Shown: positions 49,948-58,207 of the stretch, one piece after another
Position numbering within the stretch: the first letter of the stretch is position 1
Layout of the letters: each line of letters opens with the position of its first letter
Source: Virgisporangium aliadipatigenens
GTDB lineage: Bacteria > Actinomycetota > Actinomycetes > Mycobacteriales > Micromonosporaceae
Direction of reading: 5' to 3'
DNA: 64,000 bases
Assembly: GCF_016863615.1 (NCBI RefSeq)
Contig: NZ_BOPF01000026.1
Span: forward strand, 1 to 64,000
Translations under genes and position numbers: made by a program
The notes under the pieces: generated by a model
What the model saw: only the letters and a program-made list of their open reading frames with translations
What the model was told of the DNA's origin: nothing
The model's database searches: none

Positions 49948-52314
49948 CTACTCGTTGTGCAGCACCTCGGCGATCCGCAGCCGCGCCGCCCCACGCGCCG
50001 GCAGCAACGCCCCGAGCATCGCGATCACGACCCCGGCGAACGCCAACGCCAGCAGCATCGGCGCCTGCCACACGTCCATCACCGACTGCGGGATGCTGAC
50101 CTGCGCCGCGTCGGCCGCCGCCGGCATGATGTACCCGTGGGCCAGCACGCCCACCGGGATCCCGAGCAGCCCGCCGACCACGCCGACGGCCGCCATCGAG
50201 GTCAGCACCATCGCGACGACCTGACGCGGGGTCATCCCGATCGACTTGAGCATGCCGAGGTCGCGGCGGCGTTCGCGGACGTTCAGGACGACGGTGTTGA
50301 ACACGCCGAGCGCGGCGACGGCCGCCAGGAGCAGCGACAGCGTGGAGGAGAAGCCGACGACGATGTACTGGAAGTCGCTGCGGCGCTCCGACATGTCGAG
50401 CGCGTCGAGCCCCGGGTCGGCCGCGCGCACCGCGTCAGCGTAGGCCGCCACGTTGCCGGTCGGCTTCAGCTGCACCTGGTACTCCATCTCGTGCGGCGCG
50501 ACGACGCGGTCCGGTTCGAGCGAGGTGAACACCGACCAGTCCGCGAAGATGCCGGGCTGGCCGCTCGGCCCGTCCATCACCTCGCCGACGATCGTGAGCG
50601 CGGCCCGCCGCCCGCCGAGTTCCAGCGTGATCGTGTCACCGACGGCGAGGCGGCGCTCCTTCATCAGTTCCGACGGCACCACCGTCTCGTCGGGTCCGGA
50701 CATCCAGCGGCCCGCGGTCAGCTCGTCGCGATAACCCATCGAGGCGAAGTCGCCGCGGAAGTAGAGCACCCGCACGGGCTCGGTCTGCCCGACGGCCGGC
50801 ACCGTCGTGCCGCGCACGGCGGAGACCCGGGCCGCGTCCGGCAGACCGCGCAGGAGCTGCTCGACCTCCGCGTCCGTGCGCGTGGTTTTCGCCGGTTCAC
50901 CGGTCGGGGGAACGTCTCTGGGGCCCGCGATCCGCGACTTTCCGTCGGAGGGGATGACGAGGACCTGCCCGGAGGCCTTCTCCTGGACCGTGGCGATGCG
51001 TTCGAGGGAGTCGGCGAGCCCGCTCGCGAACGTCACCGTGGTGACACCGAGTAGTACGGCCACGACGGTGAACGCCGTGCGCCCCGGCCGGGACAGCGGC
51101 ACGCCCAGCCCGAGCGAGACCGACCGGGGCAGCCGCAGCCCGGCGAGCCACCGCTGCGCGCGGGTACCCCGCCCGCGCCGCGGCGCACTGCCGGCGCTGA
51201 TCGCCTCCGCGGCCGACAGGCGGTGCGCCCGCACGGCCGGGACGAACGCCGCCAGCGCGACCAGCGCCGGCACCCCGAGCAGCCCGACGCCCCAGGTCCA
51301 GAGGCTGACCCGGATCCCGGCCTCCAGCCCGAGCCCCTCGAAGCCCTCCTCGAGCAGCGGCTGCGCGCCGAGGCTGCCGGCGACGGTGCCCAGAACGGCG
51401 CCCACGACCGCGGGTACCGACACCATGACGAGATACACGGTGACGACCTGCCGTGGCGTGAAGCCCAACGACTTCAGGATCCCGATCTGGCGCAGACCGG
51501 AGACGACGGCGCCGCTGACGACGTTCCCGACGATGACGACCGCGACGATCAGGGCCAGCACGCCGAACGTCGCCAGAAACGGCAGGAACACCCCGATGTC
51601 GGCGGCGATCTGCTCCTTCGCGACGAGGTACGGCTCCGCCGCGCTGAGCGCGTTCGCCGGCAGCCCGGCGGTGACGGCGTCCAGCCGCGCCTGCACGGCG
51701 GCCCGCGTCGACACGTCCCCGGCGAACCGGTAGAGCATCTGCACCGAGGTCGGCCGCAGCGTCTCCATCTGGGCCGGCGTGACCCAGCCGTCGGCGGTGC
51801 CGCTCAGGCTGTACGCCCAGCCGACGACCCGGTACGCGACGCCGCTCAGCGTGATCGAGTCGACGACCGGGAAGCCGTCGCCGCTGTGGTCCTGCGAGGC
51901 GAGCACGATCTCGCCGGGTGCGGAGGCCCAGCGTCCCCGCCACAGGTTGAGGCGGTCGACGGGGCCGTTCGGGTCGGCCCGCCCGACGATGGTCATCGGC
52001 CCGTCGGCCCGCCGGGGTTCGCCACCGGCGGTCCACTCCAGCGTCGCCGTCCCGAACGGCCCCGCGCTGGCCGCCACCCCCGTCTTCGCGGCGGCCAGCT
52101 GGGCACCCGTGACGGCCGACGCGTCGTACACGGCGATCGCGTGCGGCCCGCGCTGCTGCGCGAACGCCCTATCGAACGGCGCCGACGACGCCTCCAGCAG
52201 GGTCAGCCCGATGACCACCGTCATGGTGGACATGAGCACGACCAGCCCGATGACGAACGTCTGCACCCGGCGCCTCCGCACCGCCGCGCGCGACGCCCGC
52301 CACACCGCGCTCAT
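49948..52314 (-). CDS. FtsX/MacB-like ABC transporter permease
   Basis: 788 residues from an ATG overlapping the ATPase stop. Two FtsX modules: a first membrane helix (VQTFVIGLVVLMSTMTVVIG), a large extracellular domain, three helices (FGVLALIVAVVIVGNVVSGA...), then the same plan repeated (FTVVAVLLGVTTVTFASGLA; VVGFSSTLSLLLAAVAALGV; IPVGVLAHGYIMP). The motif LKSLGFTPRQVVTVYL / LKSIGMTPRQVVAMVL before a helix is typical. Works with the adjacent ATPase, probably in peptide or lipoprotein handling or drug resistance. The divergent two-component system is likely its regulator. Confidence 0.92.
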   Translation of the reverse strand: MSAVWRASRAAVRRRRVQTFVIGLVVLMSTMTVVIGLTLLEASSAPFDRAFAQQRGPHAIAVYDASAVTGAQLAAAKTGVAASAGPFGTATLEWTAGGEPRRADGPMTIVGRADPNGPVDRLNLWRGRWASAPGEIVLASQDHSGDGFPVVDSITLSGVAYRVVGWAYSLSGTADGWVTPAQMETLRPTSVQMLYRFAGDVSTRAAVQARLDAVTAGLPANALSAAEPYLVAKEQIAADIGVFLPFLATFGVLALIVAVVIVGNVVSGAVVSGLRQIGILKSLGFTPRQVVTVYLVMVSVPAVVGAVLGTVAGSLGAQPLLEEGFEGLGLEAGIRVSLWTWGVGLLGVPALVALAAFVPAVRAHRLSAAEAISAGSAPRRGRGTRAQRWLAGLRLPRSVSLGLGVPLSRPGRTAFTVVAVLLGVTTVTFASGLADSLERIATVQEKASGQVLVIPSDGKSRIAGPRDVPPTGEPAKTTRTDAEVEQLLRGLPDAARVSAVRGTTVPAVGQTEPVRVLYFRGDFASMGYRDELTAGRWMSGPDETVVPSELMKERRLAVGDTITLELGGRRAALTIVGEVMDGPSGQPGIFADWSVFTSLEPDRVVAPHEMEYQVQLKPTGNVAAYADAVRAADPGLDALDMSERRSDFQYIVVGFSSTLSLLLAAVAALGVFNTVVLNVRERRRDLGMLKSIGMTPRQVVAMVLTSMAAVGVVGGLLGIPVGVLAHGYIMPAAADAAQVSIPQSVMDVWQAPMLLALAFAGVVIAMLGALLPARGAARLRIAEVLHNE

Positions 52315-53024
52315 GCCCCGGCCCCGGAGACGGACGTGCGCTCCAGCGTGCGCTCCCGGGTGATCCGGCCGTCGGCCAGTTCGATGACGCGGCTGGCGCA
52401 CCTCGTCGCGAGGCGCTCGTCGTGCGTGACGATCAGCAGCGTCTGGCCGATCTGGTGCAGGTCCAGCAGCAGGTCCATCACCTGCTCGCCGGCCGAACTG
52501 TCGAGCGCGCCGGTGGGTTCGTCGGCGAGCAGCAGCGCGGGCCGGTTCATGAGGGCGCGGGCGACCGCGACCCGCTGGCGTTCGCCGCCGCTGAGCGTGG
52601 CCGGGAACGCGTTGCGCCGGTCGGCGATGCCCAACTCGTCGAGCAGTTCGGTGGCGCGCCGCCGGGCCGGGCCGGCCTTGGTGCCGGTGAGCTGGGCGGC
52701 GAGCGCGACGTTGTCGAGGGCCGGCAGGTCGTCCAGCAGGTTGAAGAACTGGAAGATCATGCCGATGCGGTGGCGGCGGAACAGGGCCAGCTTCGTCTCG
52801 TTGAGCCGGCCGAGATCCTCCCCGCCGACGCGCACCGTGCCGGAGGTGGGCCGGTCGAGGCCGGCGATCATGTTCAGCATCGTGGACTTGCCGCAGCCGG
52901 AGGGGCCCATCACCGCCACCGCCTCGCCGGCGCGCACGCTCAGCGTGACGCCGTTCAGGGCGGTGGTGTCGCCGTACTCCTTGCGCACGTCGGTGAGGTG
53001 CACGACGTCCGTGTCAGTGGTCAT
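52311..53024 (-). CDS. ABC transporter ATP-binding protein (LolD/MacB type)
   Basis: 237 residues. Walker A GPSGCGKSTMLNMIAGL, Q-loop IGMIFQFFNLLDDLPALDNV, signature ATLSGGERQRVAVARAL, Walker B ALLLADEPTGALDSSAGEQV, H-loop LIVTHDERLA. The sequence is of the LolD/MacB group that serves FtsX-type permeases. Its stop overlaps the permease start. Divergent from a histidine kinase gene, the usual context of antimicrobial-peptide-sensing transporters. Confidence 0.94.
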   Translation of the reverse strand: MTTDTDVVHLTDVRKEYGDTTALNGVTLSVRAGEAVAVMGPSGCGKSTMLNMIAGLDRPTSGTVRVGGEDLGRLNETKLALFRRHRIGMIFQFFNLLDDLPALDNVALAAQLTGTKAGPARRRATELLDELGIADRRNAFPATLSGGERQRVAVARALMNRPALLLADEPTGALDSSAGEQVMDLLLDLHQIGQTLLIVTHDERLATRCASRVIELADGRITRERTLERTSVSGAGA

Positions 53025-53160
53025 GACGGCACCGTACGGGCGGACGCGGTTCCGGGACGTCGGGCGCGGGATGTAACCCTGCGTCGCCGTCATCCCGGAG
53101 ATGTACGCGGTGGGCGCCGGGGATGATGTGTGGCCGGTCCGGGTTTGCGAAGGTGTGGGC

Positions 53161-54015
53161 ATGCTCTGGTTGTCCGTCGCGCTCGTTCTCGCGTGCGCGG
53201 CCGCCGTGTGGTTCGCGGTGGCGTCCGTCCGCGCCGGGCGCCGGCACCGCCGCGCGCTGGAGGAGCGCGGGTGGCTTCTCGAGAGGGAACGTTCTTCAGC
53301 GGCGCAGACCGCCGTCGACGCCGAACGCGCCCGGATCGCCCGGGAACTGCACGACATCGTCAGCCACAACGTCAGCCTGATGATCGTGCAGGCGGCCGCC
53401 GCCCGCGAGGTGCTCACCAGCCTGCCGGAGGAGGCGTCGGCCGCCCTGACCGCGGTCGAGAACGCCGGCCGCACCACCATGACCGAGCTGCGCCACCTGC
53501 TGGGCCTGCTCGCACCGGCCGCCGACGGAAGCGACGAGGGCGGTCTCGACCCGCAGCCGAGCCTGAGCCGGCTGAGCACACTGATCGACAAGATCGCCTT
53601 CGCCGGGCTGCCGGTCGAGGTGCGGATCTCGGGCGAACCCCGCCCGCTGCCCAGCGGTGTGGACGTGACGGCCTACCGCATCGTGCAGGAGTCCCTGACG
53701 AACGCCCTGAAGCACGGCTCCGGCGGCAAGGCCGAGGTGACGATCCGCTACGCCGAACACTCGCTCCGCGTGGAGATCCTGACCACCGGCCCGAGCGTGC
53801 TCACCCCCGCCCCACCCGGCCACGGTGGTCAGGGCGGTCAGCACGATCACGCCGGCCAGGGCGACGGGCCGGGGCCGCGGGGTGGGGACGGCGCCGGTCG
53901 TGGCCTCATCGGGCTGCGCCAGCGCGTGGCCGTCTACGGCGGCAGCCTGGACGCACGGCGGCGGCTCGGCGGCGGGTACCGCGTGCGCGCCCGTATCCCG
54001 GTGGAGGCCCCGTGA
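53161..54015 (+). CDS. NarL-family sensor histidine kinase
   Basis: 284 residues from ATG 53161; an in-frame ATG at 53101 is possible but the region between resembles noncoding DNA. One membrane segment (LWLSVALVLACAAAVWFAVA), then the HisKA_3 box ERARIARELHDIVSHNVSLM with the phospho-acceptor His, and a short ATPase domain (YRIVQESLTNALKHGSGGKA; GRGLIGLRQRVAVYGGSLDA). A Gly/His-rich insertion around residue 225 (GHGGQGGQHDHAGQGDGPGP) is unusual. With so little outer region it senses inside the membrane, typical of BceS/LiaS-like kinases next to ABC transporters. Confidence 0.9.
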   Translation: MLWLSVALVLACAAAVWFAVASVRAGRRHRRALEERGWLLERERSSAAQTAVDAERARIARELHDIVSHNVSLMIVQAAAAREVLTSLPEEASAALTAVENAGRTTMTELRHLLGLLAPAADGSDEGGLDPQPSLSRLSTLIDKIAFAGLPVEVRISGEPRPLPSGVDVTAYRIVQESLTNALKHGSGGKAEVTIRYAEHSLRVEILTTGPSVLTPAPPGHGGQGGQHDHAGQGDGPGPRGGDGAGRGLIGLRQRVAVYGGSLDARRRLGGGYRVRARIPVEAP

Positions 54016-54734
54016 GCGCCGGCCCGCGCGTGCCCACCCCCGGCCCGGAGACGCCCACCGACGGCCCGAGGGTGTTGATCGTCGACGACCAGGAGCTGAT
54101 CCGCACCGGCTTCCGACTGATCCTCACGGCCCGCGGCATCGACGTGGTCGGCGAGGCGGCCGACGGTGTCGAGGCGGTCGCTGCCGAACGCCGCCTCAAC
54201 CCCGACGTCGTGCTGATGGACATCCGCATGCCGACGATGGACGGCCTGCAGGCGACCCGCCGCATCCTCGAACGTTCACCGCGCTGCCGGGTGCTGATGC
54301 TGACGACGTTCGACCTGGACCGCTACGTGTACGCCGCGCTGGCCATCGGCGCGAGCGGCTTCCTGCTCAAGGACGTGACGGCGGATCACCTGGCGGCGGC
54401 GGTGCGCCTCGTCGACACCGGTGACGCGCTGCTCGCCCCCTCGATCACGAGACGCCTGGTCGAACGCTTCGCCACCGAGAATCGCCGTGACGCTCTGCCC
54501 GCCGAGCCGCGCGTGCACCGGGACCTGGCCGCCCTCACGCCGCGCGAGCGCGAGGTGCTCACCCTCCTCGGCAGAGGCCTGTCCAACACGGAACTGGCCC
54601 AGGCGCTCACACTCAGTGAGGCCACGGTCAAGACGCACGTGGCCCGCATCTTCGCGAAGCTCTCGCTGCGGGACCGCGCCCAGGCGGTGGTGCTGGCGTA
54701 CGAAACGGGCCTCGTGAGCCCCGGCGAAAACTGA
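54012..54734 (+). CDS. NarL/LuxR-family response regulator
   Basis: 240 residues from a GTG overlapping the kinase stop. Receiver domain from residue 19 (PRVLIVDDQELIRTGFRLIL) with acid pocket D25-D26 and phospho-acceptor D70 (PDVVLMDIRMPTMDGLQATR), then a LuxR-type helix-turn-helix (LTPREREVLTLLGRGLSNTE; TLSEATVKTHVARIFAKLSL). Partner of the upstream kinase; probably activates the divergent ABC genes. Confidence 0.93.
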   Translation: MSAGPRVPTPGPETPTDGPRVLIVDDQELIRTGFRLILTARGIDVVGEAADGVEAVAAERRLNPDVVLMDIRMPTMDGLQATRRILERSPRCRVLMLTTFDLDRYVYAALAIGASGFLLKDVTADHLAAAVRLVDTGDALLAPSITRRLVERFATENRRDALPAEPRVHRDLAALTPREREVLTLLGRGLSNTELAQALTLSEATVKTHVARIFAKLSLRDRAQAVVLAYETGLVSPGEN

Positions 54735-54844
54735 TCCGGAAAATTTTGCCGGCCGTGTCGATCGGTGGCGGGGCCCGTTCGACCTGTGGGTGAGAAGGTC
54801 GACCGGCGATCACCAGGACGCCGGCGAGGACAAGGGAGACGACG

Positions 54845-55264
54845 ATGGCGCGCTACATGCTGATCATGCGGGGTACGGACGAGACGAACGCCGCGATGAT
54901 GGAGACGCCGTTCGAGGAGATGCTCTCGACGATGGGTCGCATCAACGAGGAAATGATCAAGGCGGGGGTGCTCGTGGCGGCCGAAGGGCTGGAGGACCCG
55001 GCCGAGACCGTGGTCGTCGACCTGAGCGGGGAGACGCCGGTCGTGACCGACGGCCCCTACGGCGAGACGAAGGAACTCTTCGGCGGCTACTGGATCATCG
55101 ACGTGGCCTCGAAGGCGGAGGCGGTCGAGTGGGCGAAGCGGCTGCCGTCGCTGCCCGGCTTCAAGGCGGAGGTCCGGCGGGTGCCGGGCATCGACGAGTT
55201 CCCGCAGGACAACGAGTGGATCATCAAGGAGCGCGCCTGGCGTGAGCGGACCGGCCAGCTGTGA
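54845..55264 (+). CDS. YCII-related (DGPF domain) protein
   Basis: 139 residues. Opening MARYMLIMRGTDETNAAMME and the signature TDGPYGETKELFGGYWIIDV identify the DGPF/YCII family. Its stop overlaps the GTG of a sigma factor, a widespread arrangement in which the YCII protein is thought to assist that sigma factor. No catalytic role established. The upstream 110 bp contain GACAAGGGAGACGACG just before the ATG as ribosome site. Confidence 0.92.
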   Translation: MARYMLIMRGTDETNAAMMETPFEEMLSTMGRINEEMIKAGVLVAAEGLEDPAETVVVDLSGETPVVTDGPYGETKELFGGYWIIDVASKAEAVEWAKRLPSLPGFKAEVRRVPGIDEFPQDNEWIIKERAWRERTGQL

Positions 55265-56547
55265 GTGACGCTGCCGGCAACCCGGCCGTGGAAGCGGTCT
55301 GGCGCATCGAGTCCGCGAGGATCGTCGGTGCGCTGGCCCGCTACACGGGGGACTTCGCGCTCGCCGAGGACGTGGCGCAGGAGGCCCTCGCCGAGGCGCT
55401 CGTCGCGTGGCCGCGCGACGGCGCACCGGCCAACCCGGTGGGCTGGCTGCTGGCCACCGCGCGGCGGCGGGCGATCGACAGCTTCCGGCGGCGTTCGGCG
55501 CGGGACGAGCGGTACGCGGCGCTGGCCGGGCAGCTCGGCGAGGGGGAGGCCGCCACGGGCGCGGCCCCGCGCGAGCGCATCGACGACGAACTGCCCTGGG
55601 ATCCGGACCGGGTGGACGACGACATCCTGGCGCTGATGTTCGTGGCGTGTCATCCGGTGCTGTCGCCGGAGTCGCGGGTCGCGCTGACCCTGCGCACCGT
55701 GGGCGGCCTCGGGACCGAGGAGATCGCGCGGGCGTTCCTGGTGCCGGTGCCGACGATCCAGGCGCGGATCACCCGGGCCAAGAAGACCATCGGGGCGGCC
55801 GGGGTGGCGTTCGCCCTGCCGCCGCCGGAGGAGCGCCGCGAACGGCTGGGCGGCGTGTTGAGCGTTCTATATGTGATCTTCACGGAGGGCTCGACCGCGA
55901 CGGCCGGGGACCGCCTGCTCCGCACCGACCTGGCCTATGAGGCGATCCGCCTCGCCCGGATGCTGGCCGCGCTGCTGCCCGACGAACCCGAGGTGCACGG
56001 CCTGCTCGCGCTCTGCGAACTGACCGCGGCGCGCTTCCCCGCGCGGACCGGCCCGGACGGCGCGGCGGTGCTGCTGGAGGATCAGGACCGGCGGCGGTGG
56101 GACCGCTCGGCGATCCGGCGCGGTACGGCGGCCCTGCGGCGCGCGCAACGGGTCGGGCGCGGCCTCGGCCCCTACGGGCTGCAGGCCGCGATCGCCGCGT
56201 GCCATGCGGACGCGCCGTCGGTGCCGGAGACCGACTGGGAACGCATCGTGCTGCTCTACGAGGCGCTCGGCCGCGTGGCGCCGTCGCCCGTCGTGGAGCT
56301 GAACCGGGCGGTGGCCGTCGCGATGGCCCACGGGCCGCTGCCCGCACTGTCCATAGTGGACGAACTGGTGGCGTCCGACCGGCTGGCCGGCTCGCACCTC
56401 CTGCCGAGCGTCCGCGGCGAACTGCTCACCCGCCTCGGCCGCACCAACGAGGCCCGCCGGGAGCTGACGCAGGCCGCCGAACTGTGCCGCAACGAGCGCG
56501 AACGCGAGGTGCTGCTCCGCAAGGCCGCGGCCCTCACCAACGGATAA
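55261..56547 (+). CDS. ECF sigma factor of the DUF6596 (ECF42-like) type
   Basis: 428 residues from a GTG overlapping the YCII gene. Region 2: IVGALARYTGDFALAEDVAQ, EALAEALVAWPRDGAPANPV, GWLLATARRRAIDSFRRRSA. Region 4: ALTLRTVGGLGTEEIARAFL, VPVPTIQARITRAKKTI. The ~230-residue C-terminal DUF6596 helical domain (HGLLALCELTAARFPARTGP; GPYGLQAAIAACHADAPSVP) is typical of this class and replaces an anti-sigma factor. Acts with the upstream YCII protein. Confidence 0.93.
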   Translation: MSDAAGNPAVEAVWRIESARIVGALARYTGDFALAEDVAQEALAEALVAWPRDGAPANPVGWLLATARRRAIDSFRRRSARDERYAALAGQLGEGEAATGAAPRERIDDELPWDPDRVDDDILALMFVACHPVLSPESRVALTLRTVGGLGTEEIARAFLVPVPTIQARITRAKKTIGAAGVAFALPPPEERRERLGGVLSVLYVIFTEGSTATAGDRLLRTDLAYEAIRLARMLAALLPDEPEVHGLLALCELTAARFPARTGPDGAAVLLEDQDRRRWDRSAIRRGTAALRRAQRVGRGLGPYGLQAAIAACHADAPSVPETDWERIVLLYEALGRVAPSPVVELNRAVAVAMAHGPLPALSIVDELVASDRLAGSHLLPSVRGELLTRLGRTNEARRELTQAAELCRNEREREVLLRKAAALTNG

Positions 56548-56580
56548 GCCCGCTGCTCCACCTGTGGAGTGGGACGACGA

Positions 56581-56595
56581 TCACGTACTACGTGA
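56581..56595. promoter_or_regulatory. TCACGTACTACGTGA operator upstream of the SET-type MFS gene
   Basis: A perfect 15-bp palindrome with a free centre, 56 bp before the proposed GTG at 56651 and 34 bp after the sigma-factor stop. Looks like a binding site for a dimeric repressor (TetR- or GntR-like). No such regulator is adjacent. Confidence 0.6.
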
Positions 56596-56650
56596 CGAGA
56601 ACGGGAAGCGCGGTAACGGGAACAATCGCCTGGTGGGATTCAGGGGATCG

Positions 56651-57850
56651 GTGGTCTTGAGAGAATCGCTGCGTTTCAAGGGATCGCTGCGCTTCAAGGA
56701 GCTGTTGCCCATCGGCTCCGTCATCACGATCGTCGGTTTCGTCGGCGCCTTCACGCTGCCGTTCCTGCCGCTGTACCTGAACACCGCCGTGCACGCCTCA
56801 CCGGTGCGCACGGCGGTGTTCCTGTTCCTGGCGGCGGGCGCGTCGGTGGCGCTCGGCAGCGTGCTCGCCCGCTTTTCCGACCGGGGCGGCCGGCGCCGGC
56901 AGATCCTGCTGCTCGCGCTCTGCGCCGGGGTGCTGGGCTACGCGGCCTACGGGCTGACCCGTTCGTACGCGCTGCTGCTGATCGTCGCGGTGACGTTCGT
57001 GGCGGCGTCCGGCGCGGGCTTCCCGCAGGGCTTCGCACTCGCCCGCGATCTGCTCGACAAGCAGGGTTCGACCCATGCCCCCGCCGTGACGAACGCCCTG
57101 CGCATGCTCGTCTCGCTCGCCTGGGTGGTGGGGCCGCCGGTGGCCGCGTTCGTGCTGTCGGGGGTGGGCTTCACCGGCTTCTATCTCACGGTCGCCGCGG
57201 GGTACGCGCTGGCGGCGCTGATCGTGCTGCGCATGCCGCGGGTGGTGTCCACCGTGGCGCCGATCGAAGGCGGCGGCGGGGGCATGCTGCTGCCGGCGAT
57301 CGCGTTCACGCTCATCCAGTGCGCCGCCGCGCTCGGCACGCTCGCCATGTCGTTGTACGTCACGCACGACCTGGGCGGCAGCGTGAACGACGCCGGCTGG
57401 ATCCTCGCCGTCTGCGCGATCCTGGAGATTCCGCTGATGCTCGGCATGGGTGCGCTGACGGCCCGGTTCCCGTTGCGGCGCCTGGTGATCGTCGGAACGG
57501 CGGTCGGCGTCGCCTACTACGCCACGGTCGCCGTCGCGCACGCCGGATGGCAGGTCGGCGTGGCACAGCTGCTGAACGCCTGCTTCGTCGCCGCCGCCGC
57601 CGGCCTCGGCATCTCCTACTTCCAGGAACTGCGCCCGGGCGAGGCGGGCAAGGCGACGACGACGTTCGCGAACACCCAGCGGGTGAGCAACATGCTCGCC
57701 GGCCCGATCCTCGGTCTGGCGCAGGGCTGGGGATACCGGACCGCGTACATCGCCGGCGCGGTGCTGTGCGCGGCCGGCCTGCTGATCCTGGTGGCGACAC
57801 CCGCCAGGGCCGGTGCCGTCGCGAGACCGGTGGGAGATCCGGCAGGGTGA
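56651..57850 (+). CDS. MFS transporter of the sugar efflux (SetA/B-like) type
   Basis: 399 residues from GTG 56651 (AGGGG 4 bp upstream); an in-frame GTG at 56564 would put the operator at 56581 inside the gene. Twelve membrane segments, starting IGSVITIVGFVGAFTLPFLP, with the MFS loop SVLARFSDRGGRRRQILLLA. The N-terminus carries an 18-bp tandem repeat (56663-56680 and 56681-56698), giving ESLRFK-GSLRFK. SET-type transporters export sugars or related solutes. Coupled by a GTGA overlap to a small gene. Confidence 0.87.
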   Translation: MVLRESLRFKGSLRFKELLPIGSVITIVGFVGAFTLPFLPLYLNTAVHASPVRTAVFLFLAAGASVALGSVLARFSDRGGRRRQILLLALCAGVLGYAAYGLTRSYALLLIVAVTFVAASGAGFPQGFALARDLLDKQGSTHAPAVTNALRMLVSLAWVVGPPVAAFVLSGVGFTGFYLTVAAGYALAALIVLRMPRVVSTVAPIEGGGGGMLLPAIAFTLIQCAAALGTLAMSLYVTHDLGGSVNDAGWILAVCAILEIPLMLGMGALTARFPLRRLVIVGTAVGVAYYATVAVAHAGWQVGVAQLLNACFVAAAAGLGISYFQELRPGEAGKATTTFANTQRVSNMLAGPILGLAQGWGYRTAYIAGAVLCAAGLLILVATPARAGAVARPVGDPAG

Positions 57851-58017
57851 TCGTGCGCGACCGCGCGGAGGCCGAACAGCTGTGGAGCGCACCGCCGAAG
57901 TCGCGCTTCCCGGACGGCCTGGACACGCCGGGTCTCCCGCTCACCCGGTGCGTGGCGTCGGCGGCCCTGCACCGCACCCCACCCGTCGGCGAGCCCGAGG
58001 TCGTCGACCTGCACTGA
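57847..58017 (+). CDS. small hypothetical protein coupled to the MFS gene, 56 aa
   Basis: 56 residues from a GTG overlapping the MFS stop by 4 bp: VIVRDRAEAEQLWSAPPKSR, then FPDGLDTPGLPLTRCVASAA. No family recognised. Soluble, slightly basic, no signal peptide. The overlap supports a real coupled gene. It ends 3 bp before the stop of the convergent HNH fragment. Confidence 0.5.
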   Translation: MIVRDRAEAEQLWSAPPKSRFPDGLDTPGLPLTRCVASAALHRTPPVGEPEVVDLH

Positions 58018-58019
58018 CC

Positions 58020-58187
58020 TCACGGCCGCCGGTGGTAGACGTGCCGGCGTGGCTTTCGCTGTGGGTCGAGGTAGGCGGGTGGGAGGAACTCGGGCCGTCC
58101 GTCGTCGGCCATGCGGACTTCCCACGCTTGTTTGTGGATGAGGCGGTGGTGGGTGCCGCACAGCAGGACCGAGTTGCCAATGCCTTA
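58020..58187 (-). pseudogene. C-terminal fragment of an HNH endonuclease gene, cut at the element junction
   Basis: Read leftwards, 58185-58020 encodes NSVLLCGTHHRLIHKQAWEV, ADDGRPEFLPPAYLDPQRKP and a stop. This is the end of the DUF222-type HNH endonucleases common in actinobacteria: the LCxxHHR-LIH segment is the metal-binding HNH tail. The homology stops abruptly at about 58185, some 20 bp before the serine recombinase start, so the rest of the gene was probably displaced by integration and may lie beyond the window at the other end of the element. Confidence 0.65.
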
Positions 58188-58201
58188 CTAGTTGGTATGA
58201 T
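58174..58201 (+). promoter_or_regulatory. promoter of the serine recombinase gene, spanning the junction
   Basis: TTGCCA (58174-58179), 16 bp, TATGAT (58196-58201), then the ATG at 58208 only 6 bp on: a near-consensus vegetative promoter giving a leaderless message. The -35 lies within the HNH fragment and the -10 beyond the break, so integration may build this promoter. AGTTG/CAACT arms (58190-58194, 58202-58206) flank the -10. Confidence 0.6.
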
Positions 58202-58207
58202 CAACTC

